Source: Promethearchaeati archaeon
GTDB taxonomy: Archaea; Asgardarchaeota; Heimdallarchaeia; JABLTI01
NCBI GenBank assembly: GCA_013166835.1
Contig: JABLTI010000005.1
Coordinates: forward strand, 1 to 55,879
Reading direction: 5' to 3'
DNA: 55,879 nt
Shown: in pieces, positions 34,296 through 41,591 of the stretch
How positions within the stretch are numbered: position 1 is the stretch's first letter
Layout of the letters: every line of letters begins with the position of its first letter
Translations under genes and position numbers: made by a program
The notes under the pieces: model-generated
What the model was told of the DNA's origin: nothing
The model's input: the letters and a program-made list of their open reading frames with translations, nothing else
Databases searched by the model: none

Positions 34296-35897
34296 TTAAA
34301 GGGGTACATTCCCGTGTTTTTTGTTTAGCTTTCGTTCTCTCTTTCGTAATAAAGGCCATAATGCGGCTATCAATTTTTGACGAGTCTCACTTGGGATTAT
34401 AACATCATCAATATAGCCTTTCTCAGCTGCAAGATATGGATTATTAAATTCTTCGGCATAATCATCCTTCAAATCAGCCATCAAGTCCTCTTGATTCTCA
34501 GCTGCTGCTAGTTCTCTTCTGTATAGAATTTGAACAGCGCCCTCTGAACCCATAACAGCGATTTCTGCTGTTGGCCAAGCAAAATTCATGTCATTTGCTA
34601 AATGCTTTGAACCCATAACAATGTAAGCCCCACCATAGGCTTTTCTTGTAATAACAGTTAATTTTGGAACAGTAGCTTCTGCATAAGCAAAGATAAGTTT
34701 TGCACCATGTTTAATTATTCCATTGTGTTCTTGGTCTAATCCAGGTAGGAATCCTGGCACATCAACAAAAGTGAGAATAGGAATATTGAACGCATCACAG
34801 AAACGAATGAAACGAGCCGCTTTAACTGAAGCATTGATATCTAAAGCTCCTGCAAGGATACTTGGTTGATTAGCGACGATCCCTATTGGGTGTCCATTTA
34901 ATCTACCAAATCCAATAATGATATTTTGAGCATACTTTTTCTGTATTTCTAAAAAGTTACCTCGATCAACAACTCGAAGAATTATTTCTCTCATATTGTA
35001 TGGTTCTTGGGGATCACTGGGTATAATTGAATTTAGTTCTTCAAGAACATACCCATTTATAGTTGAAGTATCTTTCAAAGGAGGATCTTCTAAATTGTTG
35101 GAAGGTAAATAAGAGAGAAGCGCTTTGATGAGCTCAATGGATTCAATCTCATCGGAACCGACCAGATGAGCAATCCCAGATAGCGAACTATGTGTGGACG
35201 CTCCACCGAGTTCTTCAAAGGACGCTTCCTCTCCAGTCACAGATTTTACTACTGTGGGACCAGTGACAAACATATAAGAAGTATCTTCTGTCATGATGAC
35301 AAAATCTGTAAGAGCTGGGGAGTATACTGCACCACCAGCAGATGGACCGACAATACAAGATATTTGAGGAATAATTCCAGAAGCACGAACATTTCTTATG
35401 AAAATGTCTCCGTAACCTGCTAAAGAATTAGCTCCTTCTTGAATTCTTGCTCCACCAGAATCATTAAAACCTATAACTGGTGCACCATTTTGCACTGCTT
35501 GATCCATTAATTGAGTTATTTTTTTAGCGTGAGCTTCACCAAGACTTCCACCGAGAATAGTAAAATCTTGACTATAGACATAAATTAGTTTACCATTTAC
35601 TTGACCGAAACCTGTAATTACACCATCTGTGTATATTTTCTTTTTATCTAAACCGAAATTTCTGCTATTATGTCTTACAAACATATTGGTTTCTGTGAAT
35701 GAACCTGGATCAAGTAACAAATCTATTCTTTGACGAGCTGTTAGTTTACCTTTTGCTAACTGCTTCTGAATAGCTTCTTCTCCGCCACCTAATAGAGCTT
35801 CTTCCCTTTTTTCAATTAATTTGTTTATTTTTTTCTTTGATGAGTCCTCTTCAGACAGCATATCATCTGCCCTTTCAAGCTCTGATTTCAAATTCAT
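34296..35897 (-). CDS. Acyl-CoA carboxylase carboxyltransferase (beta) subunit, acetyl-CoA-type residue
   Basis: 533 residues from ATG 35897, eight bases after AGGAG; the ATG at 35903 overlaps that site. Both crotonase halves are intact: GKLTARQRIDLLLDPGSF, ILGGSLGEAHAKKI, NDSGGARIQEG, GPSAGGAVYSPALTDF, then FVDVPGFLPG and WPTAEIAVMGSEGAV. In the second half, KAYGGAYIVMGS has Ile (Ile428 counted from 35903, 426 here) at the position that is Asp in PccB and Ile in acetyl-accepting AccB of Streptomyces, so acetyl-CoA may be a substrate, giving malonyl-CoA. It stops 46 bp before the megasynthase starts: same transcript. Its partners, biotin carboxylase and carrier, are divergent. Confidence 0.93.
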   Translation of the reverse strand: MNLKSELERADDMLSEEDSSKKKINKLIEKREEALLGGGEEAIQKQLAKGKLTARQRIDLLLDPGSFTETNMFVRHNSRNFGLDKKKIYTDGVITGFGQVNGKLIYVYSQDFTILGGSLGEAHAKKITQLMDQAVQNGAPVIGFNDSGGARIQEGANSLAGYGDIFIRNVRASGIIPQISCIVGPSAGGAVYSPALTDFVIMTEDTSYMFVTGPTVVKSVTGEEASFEELGGASTHSSLSGIAHLVGSDEIESIELIKALLSYLPSNNLEDPPLKDTSTINGYVLEELNSIIPSDPQEPYNMREIILRVVDRGNFLEIQKKYAQNIIIGFGRLNGHPIGIVANQPSILAGALDINASVKAARFIRFCDAFNIPILTFVDVPGFLPGLDQEHNGIIKHGAKLIFAYAEATVPKLTVITRKAYGGAYIVMGSKHLANDMNFAWPTAEIAVMGSEGAVQILYRRELAAAENQEDLMADLKDDYAEEFNNPYLAAEKGYIDDVIIPSETRQKLIAALWPLLRKRERKLNKKHGNVPL

Positions 35898-35974
35898 ATT
35901 CATATCTCCTGTTCACAGTCTAATGCCAAACTGTATACTGAAACGACCTTTAGCTAATCAAAAACGTATCTTGT

Positions 35975-36030
35975 TTTTACTGTAAAAGCATATTTTCTGA
36001 TGATTCAGCATTTTACAGTTTTACTGTAAC
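35975..36030. promoter_or_regulatory. Repeated palindromes in the divergent carboxylase promoter
   Basis: Between the divergent carboxyltransferase and biotin carboxylase genes are TTTTACTGTAAAA (35975-35987), a second copy TTTTACTGTAAC (36019-36030) and, directly before it, TTTTACAG (36011-36018). The consensus is TTTTAC(T/A)GTAAAA. The two full copies are 44 bp apart centre to centre, about four helical turns, as for a factor binding cooperatively on one DNA face. Position suits joint control of both transcripts; the factor is unknown. Confidence 0.55.
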
Positions 36031-36074
36031 ATATCGTTAGTCTTAATAGCAAAGCCCTTCTTGCAGAAAGTATC

Positions 36075-37547
36075 ATGTTTGATACTCTGTTAGTAGCTAA
36101 CAGAGGTGAAATTGCTGTTAGAATTATTCGAGCTGCTCGTGAGCTCGATATTAAGACTTATGCAGTTTATAGCCCTGTTGACAAGAATGCACTTCACGTG
36201 AAATTAGCAGATGAATCTTTCCCTTTAATGGAAGATGGAGTCACACCAAGTTACTTAGATATAGATCAAATATTGGCTTGCTGTTTACGTGAAAACATAA
36301 CGAGTGTTCATCCAGGATATGGTTTTCTCTCTGAGAGTGAAATCTTTGCAGAGACTTTGATTAAACATGGAGTTAATTTCATAGGACCTCCACCAAAAGT
36401 GATTGAACTTCTTGGTAATAAGGTCAAGTCTCGGGAAAAAGCAGTTGAAGTTGGTTTACCAGTCCCACTAGGATCAGAAATTATTGAAAATGAGAGACAT
36501 GGGATTAAAGAGGCTAGATTAATCGGTTATCCAGTTCTTGTAAAAGCAGTTTTTGGTGGGGGTGGAATGGGCATTCAACGAGCCAGAACACCCAGAGAGT
36601 TGAGAATTGCAATATCAAATGCAAGTGCACAAGCGAAGTCTGCTTTTGGACGAGGAGATGTTTTCTTAGAGAAATTTATTGAGCAACCAAGACACATTGA
36701 ATTTCAAATTCTTGCAGATAACTATGGAAATGTAGTTCACTTAGGAGAAAGAGAATGCTCAATTCAAAGAAGAAATCAGAAATTACTTGAGGAAGCTCCA
36801 TCCACAGCAATCTCCAAAGAAGAAAGAAAAAGCATTGGAACTTTGGTTTGTAAACTTGCGAAAAAATTAGGGTATAAAAGTGCTGGAACAATTGAATTTC
36901 TGTACAAGGATAATCAAGTTATGTTTAATGAAATTAATCCACGAATTCAAGTTGAACATCCTGTTACTGAAATGTTAACTGGAAAGGATATTGTAAAAGA
37001 ACAAATCAAAATAGCTCAAGGAGAAGAATTATCTTTTAAGCAATCTGACATCAAATTCAGAGGTCATGCAATGGAACTTCGGATAAACGCTGAGGATCCA
37101 TTACAGAATTTTCAACCTACTCCAGGGTACGTCAGTAGATTTGTAGCTCCCGGTGGACCGCATATTAGATTTGACACAGCTATTTACGAAGGATATGAAA
37201 TTCCTGATTGTTATGATTCATTAATTGGAAAATTAATTGTAAGTGCAGAATCTCGGGAAGAAGTAATCTCCCGGGCGCAGAATGCTCTAAAAGAACTAAT
37301 TATTATTGGTTTCCCAAACAACATTACATTCTTTGATCAGCTGCTTCAAGATCGACACTTCCAGCAAGGAGACATTAGTATCAACTTCATAGAAGATAGA
37401 AAGATCCTTATGAAATTGGAAAAGAACGTTTGTGCGTTAGCTTCAGCCTTATTTGCTGTTGGACTAAAGAAAAGCCAAATGAATTTACCCAGCCTTTCAG
37501 AAAATTGGCGAATGAAAGGAAAGATGGATGGAATTGGGAGGGACTAA
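36075..37547 (+). CDS. accC: Biotin carboxylase subunit of acyl-CoA carboxylase
   Basis: 490 residues, the length of a stand-alone biotin carboxylase. N-terminal domain begins FDTLLVANRGEIAVRIIRAARELDI; the ATP-grasp part has the glycine-rich lid AVFGGGGMGIQRA, then the HIEFQILADNYGNVVHLGERECSIQRRNQK stretch (seen at about residues 207-236) and the metal/ATP-binding FNEINPRIQVEHPVTE. The C-terminal domain (SRFVAPGGPHIRFD, YDSLIGKLIV) is complete. It carboxylates biotin on the carrier encoded 2 bp downstream with ATP and bicarbonate. The last 40 residues are not conserved in the family. Confidence 0.95.
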   Translation: MFDTLLVANRGEIAVRIIRAARELDIKTYAVYSPVDKNALHVKLADESFPLMEDGVTPSYLDIDQILACCLRENITSVHPGYGFLSESEIFAETLIKHGVNFIGPPPKVIELLGNKVKSREKAVEVGLPVPLGSEIIENERHGIKEARLIGYPVLVKAVFGGGGMGIQRARTPRELRIAISNASAQAKSAFGRGDVFLEKFIEQPRHIEFQILADNYGNVVHLGERECSIQRRNQKLLEEAPSTAISKEERKSIGTLVCKLAKKLGYKSAGTIEFLYKDNQVMFNEINPRIQVEHPVTEMLTGKDIVKEQIKIAQGEELSFKQSDIKFRGHAMELRINAEDPLQNFQPTPGYVSRFVAPGGPHIRFDTAIYEGYEIPDCYDSLIGKLIVSAESREEVISRAQNALKELIIIGFPNNITFFDQLLQDRHFQQGDISINFIEDRKILMKLEKNVCALASALFAVGLKKSQMNLPSLSENWRMKGKMDGIGRD

Positions 37548-37549
37548 TA

Positions 37550-38026
37550 TTGGAGAAGAAGTATAAAGTACGATTGCATGGGTCAGAATTTGATTTAGAG
37601 CAAACTAAGAAAGGAATCAAAGTAAATAATTATCAATTTAAGCCTGAAGTTATTTTCAACGGGAAATTCTACCGTGTTTTTGTAAATGGCAGAGAACTGA
37701 AAGTGGAATTTAGAGATAATGATATTTTATTGGATGGCAAAATTATTGATTTTGATTTCAAATCAGATCCACATATACAAACAAGAAAAGGTTCTATTCA
37801 CAGGAAAAGTGCAGACATACTTGCAGCTATTCCCGGAAAAATTGTGGATATTAGGGTGAACGAAGGAGATGAGGTAGCAGATCAACAATGTCTGCTAGTT
37901 TTGGAATCAATGAAAATGAGAAATGAAATACTCTCACCAATGGCAGGTGTAATCGACAGTATTTCTGTAAGTATTGGTGATCAAGTAAAATCTAGACAAT
38001 TAATGATTAAGATAAAATTAAAATAA
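37550..38026 (+). CDS. Biotin carboxyl carrier protein
   Basis: 158 residues from TTG 37550, eight bases after GGGAGG (37536-37541); longer frames upstream run inside the biotin carboxylase gene. The C-terminal 75 residues form the biotinyl domain: AAIPGKIVDIRVNEGDEV, then VLESMKMRNEILSP with the biotin acceptor Lys122 about 36 residues before the end, and GVIDSISVSIGDQV. The N-terminal part is a beta-rich domain as in archaeal and actinobacterial acyl-CoA carboxylase carriers. It is translationally coupled to accC. The ligase that would load it lies at 38860-39624. Confidence 0.93.
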   Translation: MEKKYKVRLHGSEFDLEQTKKGIKVNNYQFKPEVIFNGKFYRVFVNGRELKVEFRDNDILLDGKIIDFDFKSDPHIQTRKGSIHRKSADILAAIPGKIVDIRVNEGDEVADQQCLLVLESMKMRNEILSPMAGVIDSISVSIGDQVKSRQLMIKIKLK

Positions 38027-38052
38027 CGAATTAAAACAGGAAGAAATCAAGT

Positions 38053-38856
38053 ATGATAAGGGAAATAGTCAATATACCATATTATAATAGTAATTTGAGT
38101 GCAGTGTTTTTTTATCCAAATAATGGTAAGGATAAGTATCCAGTTGTTTGCAAAGCACATGGTTTGGTATCGAATAATTTTGAGAAAGAAGAAGAATTAG
38201 CAACTATGCTTACAGAAGAAGGCATTGCTTATTTTATGTTTCATTTCACAGGTTTTTTTGAAAGCTCTGGAGAGCATTCAATACAAACACAATTAACAAA
38301 TCTTGATTACATCATTACTTATCTTACAAATCATCCTAAAGTTGATCCAAAAAGAATAGGTTTACTTGGTGTTAGTATGGGAGCAGCAATTGCTGTTTGT
38401 CATGCTTCAAGAGATCCCAGAATATCCTCAGTAGTCCTTCAAGCACCTTTATACGATTTTGATTTCATTGTTAATTATCCTGAGTTTACAGCGATGTTGG
38501 AAGGTTTAGCTCTAACAGGCATGATAAGAGTGCCAGAAGAGGGGGCTAAGGATATGCTTATTCAAGATATAAAGGGTAATAACCCTCTAAATTGCATAAA
38601 TAAGATATCTCCAAGACCTCTTCTGATAATTGCAGGAGCAAATGATACATTTATGCCACTTTCAGGAATAAAGAAATTATATAAACAAGCTTTGTTTCCA
38701 AAAGAATTCAAATCTGTACAAAATGCAGATCATAATCTTACAAATTATTTTGCAAGATTTGAAACCTTTAATTTAATCAAAGAGTTCTTCATAGATAATT
38801 TAAAACACATTTATTTGCATTTGTCGAAAGCTTATAGCAGAGTTAGTGTGATTTGA
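38053..38856 (+). CDS. Alpha/beta hydrolase (possible chain-release thioesterase)
   Basis: 267 residues, 26 bp after the carrier gene, with AGGAAG upstream of ATG 38053. Alpha/beta hydrolase landmarks: KAHG (oxyanion strand), nucleophile elbow LLGVSMGAAIA, acid strand LLIIAGANDTFMP (Asp) and NADHNLTNY (catalytic His). It resembles the small lipase/dienelactone-hydrolase group (SGEHSI, HPKVDPKRIGL). The megasynthase has no thioesterase domain, and this gene is in the carboxylase operon, so acyl-ACP or acyl-CoA hydrolysis is a reasonable inference, untested. Confidence 0.85.
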   Translation: MIREIVNIPYYNSNLSAVFFYPNNGKDKYPVVCKAHGLVSNNFEKEEELATMLTEEGIAYFMFHFTGFFESSGEHSIQTQLTNLDYIITYLTNHPKVDPKRIGLLGVSMGAAIAVCHASRDPRISSVVLQAPLYDFDFIVNYPEFTAMLEGLALTGMIRVPEEGAKDMLIQDIKGNNPLNCINKISPRPLLIIAGANDTFMPLSGIKKLYKQALFPKEFKSVQNADHNLTNYFARFETFNLIKEFFIDNLKHIYLHLSKAYSRVSVI

Positions 38857-38859
38857 GTT

Positions 38860-39624
38860 TCAATCCTCAAATCCTATGACTTGTTCAATCTCTCCAACAG
38901 AGATAATTTCTTCCCCTGTGGAAGTTTGGATTATCAAATCACCATTTGGGGTAATGCCTTTTTCAATGCCTTCAATTAGCTTTTCTTTCAAACGAACTGT
39001 TACATTTGATTCATAACTCACAGATCGTTCTTTCCAAAGAGGAGTGATATTTGGGAGTAAACCCTTTTCAAATTGTAAGACAATAGCACTCTGAGTAGAT
39101 AAAATAACATCACGAATTTTTTCTAATGAAAATTCTTTTTCTGTTTCATGATAAATGGTTGTAGCTGTTTCTTGTAATTCATCTGATAATGATGAAAGTT
39201 TGAAATTTACATTTAATCCTACTCCAAGAATTAGATGTTTTAAGAAGATTTCTTGAGAGCTAAGATCTATTAGGATTCCCCCAACCTTCTTATTTTTCAA
39301 AAAAAGATCGTTTGGCCATTTAACTCTGAAGGGTAAGTCAAGTAATTCTTCAAGACTTTCTGAGATTGCTAAACCTATTCTTACTGAAAATCCTTGAAAA
39401 TACTTCAAGGGAATTTTTTTCTGCAGTATCGTTGACATCCATAATCCACCAGAAGGAGATGCCCAATTTCGATCTAACTGTCCTTTGCCATGTATTTGTT
39501 TCTTTGCCTGAATGACTAATCCGTGATTTGATTTTCCTTGTTTAATATATTCCTTAGCTAATAATTGAGTTGATTCAATTTCATCAAATACAATGATTTT
39601 TCCACTTGTCGAGGTCATTTTCAT
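38860..39624 (-). CDS. birA: Biotin--[carboxyl carrier protein] ligase, no HTH domain
   Basis: 254 residues. The BPL catalytic domain is complete: DEIESTQLLAKEY, QIHGKGQLDRNWASPSGGLW (the GRGRxxRxW loop here is GKGQLDRNW), RVKWPNDLFLKNKKVGGIL (conserved KWPND and KVGGIL) and LGVGLNVNF. The C-terminal small domain (VTVRLKEKLIEGIEKGI, ISVGEIEQV) follows. No N-terminal winged helix is present, so it is a catalytic-only ligase, not a biotin repressor. It should activate biotin to biotinyl-AMP and load the BCCP next to it. Convergent with the hydrolase gene (3-bp gap). Confidence 0.93.
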   Translation of the reverse strand: MKMTSTSGKIIVFDEIESTQLLAKEYIKQGKSNHGLVIQAKKQIHGKGQLDRNWASPSGGLWMSTILQKKIPLKYFQGFSVRIGLAISESLEELLDLPFRVKWPNDLFLKNKKVGGILIDLSSQEIFLKHLILGVGLNVNFKLSSLSDELQETATTIYHETEKEFSLEKIRDVILSTQSAIVLQFEKGLLPNITPLWKERSVSYESNVTVRLKEKLIEGIEKGITPNGDLIIQTSTGEEIISVGEIEQVIGFED

Positions 39625-39803
39625 CCATCTAGTGATTGCTTAACAACGAGAGAATGTGCTTTGTTAAATATATTTCTGATATACGAAAGAAAAGCAAAAC
39701 TATTAAGCAAATCTAATAAGTTCGTATCAATTAAGGAAATAATAATTAACTATTATAAAGGGAGTTTACAACAAACATCAGATTTGTTTGGAGAATTATA
39801 CAG

Positions 39804-40184
39804 ATGCCTAAAAATGAAATTAAAAAGTATCCTCTGAAGAAACCAATAAAAGTTAACGAAATACTTGTGGACCTTTACAAATGTCAAGCGGATATTAATA
39901 ATGAAACTGCCCTTCTCACACTTGTTACAGAAGCAGCGAAGAAGGCTGGAGCACATGTTTTACAAGCATCTGTTCATAGATTTTCTCCTATGGGCTGCAG
40001 TGTGGTCGTAATTCTTAAAGAAACTCATATTTCAATTCATACTTGGCCAGAATTTGGTTTCGTAGCATTAGATATTTTCCTTTGTGGGGAATCCTTAGAT
40101 CCATATGTTGCTTGGAACCATATTAAAGAAACTCTGAAACCTGAGACTTTTGTAATAAAAGAACTTCCTCGTGAAATTAAGTAA
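39804..40184 (+). CDS. speD: S-adenosylmethionine decarboxylase-like protein with Thr at the pyruvoyl site
   Basis: 126 residues from ATG 39804, the length of the prokaryotic class 1 proenzyme. The family pattern is clear: ASVHRFSPMGCSVVVILKETHISIHTWPEFGF, then ALDIFLCG. In known members the processing site is ESH, where the Ser becomes the pyruvoyl group; here it is E73-T74-H75. The codon is ACT, so this is not a one-base miscall to TCT or AGT without further change. His and Cys94 of the active site are kept. Decarboxylated AdoMet supplies aminopropyl groups to the BpsA-type enzyme encoded 14 bp downstream. Whether Thr permits autoprocessing is open. Confidence 0.85.
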   Translation: MPKNEIKKYPLKKPIKVNEILVDLYKCQADINNETALLTLVTEAAKKAGAHVLQASVHRFSPMGCSVVVILKETHISIHTWPEFGFVALDIFLCGESLDPYVAWNHIKETLKPETFVIKELPREIK

Positions 40185-40198
40185 TAGTTGGAGTTTTA

Positions 40199-41377
40199 AT
40201 GAATAAGAAAGAGATAGATTTTGCAAAAAAAACTTCTTTAATTCTAGAAGAGATTGCATCCAAATCTCAATTAAAAGAGGGAAAGGAAGCAATAAGAAAC
40301 ATTTTACGTGAGATTTATCGAAAGGGAACTATAGGAACAAAGAGCCTAGCAAGGAAAATTCATTTACCAATTCCAACCATTGCAGCAGTTCGAAAAGAAC
40401 TAGAAAATGCTGGACTTATTGATCGAGTGAAGAAAGGGGCAATTTTAACTGAATCTGGATTAATGTTCGTAACAAAAAAGTTGAGAATATCATTTGTAAA
40501 TGATTTATTATGTAAAACATGTGGAGGAACAAGAATAGAATTTCCACACGAATTTGATGATATCATAGCTAAATTAAAATCATTCACAGATCAACGACCA
40601 AGTCCAAACACAAGTCTAGATCAAGCTTTTGGGTTACCTATAACTGCATTACGAAGAGCTTATTTCATGTTACAAAATGATGATTTAGAAGGAAGAAAAA
40701 TCCTTCTTTTAGGTGATGATGATTTTACATCATTAGCTATTGCTCTTTTAGACATATCAACAGACATTACTGTTCTTGACATTGATATGAGGTTAACAGA
40801 TGTTATTAGAAAAATCGCTGGTGAAAACAACTATCAAATAAAGTGTTACAATCACGACTTACGGAAACCAATTCCGGAAGAATTGGAAGGACAATTTGAC
40901 ACTATTTTAACAGATCCACCTTATACAATCCCTGGATTGGAGTTATTTCTCTCAAGAGCAATTCAAGCTCTTAAAAAAGAAATAGGACGAAAGGTATACT
41001 TAGCTTTTGCACATAGAGCTCCTAATGATTTGTTTGATTTTCAACAAGCTATTGGAAATCATGGTTTAGCAATTCAAGAAACGATTCCTGGTTTCAATCT
41101 ATATGAAGGTGCGGAAATACACGGTAATACTACTTCGCTTTCTGTATTAGTAACAACATCGAATACAAGAACAATTATTGAAAATGAATACAAAAAAATG
41201 ATCTATACAGGAGAAATAAACCCTACTACTAGAACTTATAATTGTCTGAATAACCACTCAATTCGTATTGGATCAACTGAGAAAATTAAATCAATAGAAA
41301 AATTGAAGGAATTAGGTTGTCCCATTTGTGGCACAAAAGATAGTTTCACAAGAGTAACTAAAGAAAAACGTGAGTAA
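40199..41377 (+). CDS. bpsA: N4-bis(aminopropyl)spermidine synthase-like (branched polyamine synthase)
   Basis: 392 residues from ATG 40199, with GGAG six bases upstream. Domains: an N-terminal winged helix (about 40-105, IGTKSLARKIHLPIPTIAAV), a cysteine pair LLCKTCGG, and the aminopropyltransferase Rossmann domain with LLLGDDDFTSLAIALL, ITVLDIDMRL and TDPPYT, which are hallmarks of BpsA (DUF43). A C-terminal CPICG zinc pair is also visible. It transfers aminopropyl groups from decarboxylated AdoMet to spermidine, giving branched polyamines that stabilise nucleic acids, mainly in thermophiles. Operon with the SpeD-like gene. Confidence 0.9.
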   Translation: MNKKEIDFAKKTSLILEEIASKSQLKEGKEAIRNILREIYRKGTIGTKSLARKIHLPIPTIAAVRKELENAGLIDRVKKGAILTESGLMFVTKKLRISFVNDLLCKTCGGTRIEFPHEFDDIIAKLKSFTDQRPSPNTSLDQAFGLPITALRRAYFMLQNDDLEGRKILLLGDDDFTSLAIALLDISTDITVLDIDMRLTDVIRKIAGENNYQIKCYNHDLRKPIPEELEGQFDTILTDPPYTIPGLELFLSRAIQALKKEIGRKVYLAFAHRAPNDLFDFQQAIGNHGLAIQETIPGFNLYEGAEIHGNTTSLSVLVTTSNTRTIIENEYKKMIYTGEINPTTRTYNCLNNHSIRIGSTEKIKSIEKLKELGCPICGTKDSFTRVTKEKRE

Positions 41378-41497
41378 GTTTTCGGCATTTGTTGAAAAAA
41401 TAGACGAATTTTTATTTTTTTAATATTCTACTTGACTAAATTATTTTTTATTGCAACAGTAGTAAGCTTTATTTATCTGTTTATGAATTATTCTCTC

Positions 41498-41547
41498 GCC
41501 TCTTGACCAAAAAAGAAACTCGTTTTTTTCTCTCATGGTCGAGGGGC
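41498..41547. other. GC-rich imperfect hairpin between convergent genes
   Basis: CCTC-TT-GACCA (41499-41509) pairs with TGGTC-GAGG (41536-41544), with the TT bulged and a further G-C pair possible outside, enclosing a 26-base loop; a pyrimidine-rich stretch (CCTCCCTCCCCC) follows. The region lies between bpsA and the convergent gene at 41592. It may be a bidirectional terminator or a structured RNA; a T-run lies upstream at 41409-41420. Confidence 0.35.
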
Positions 41548-41591
41548 CTCCCTCCCCCTATTAATTTTAGATTAATACAGAAATAAAGCAA

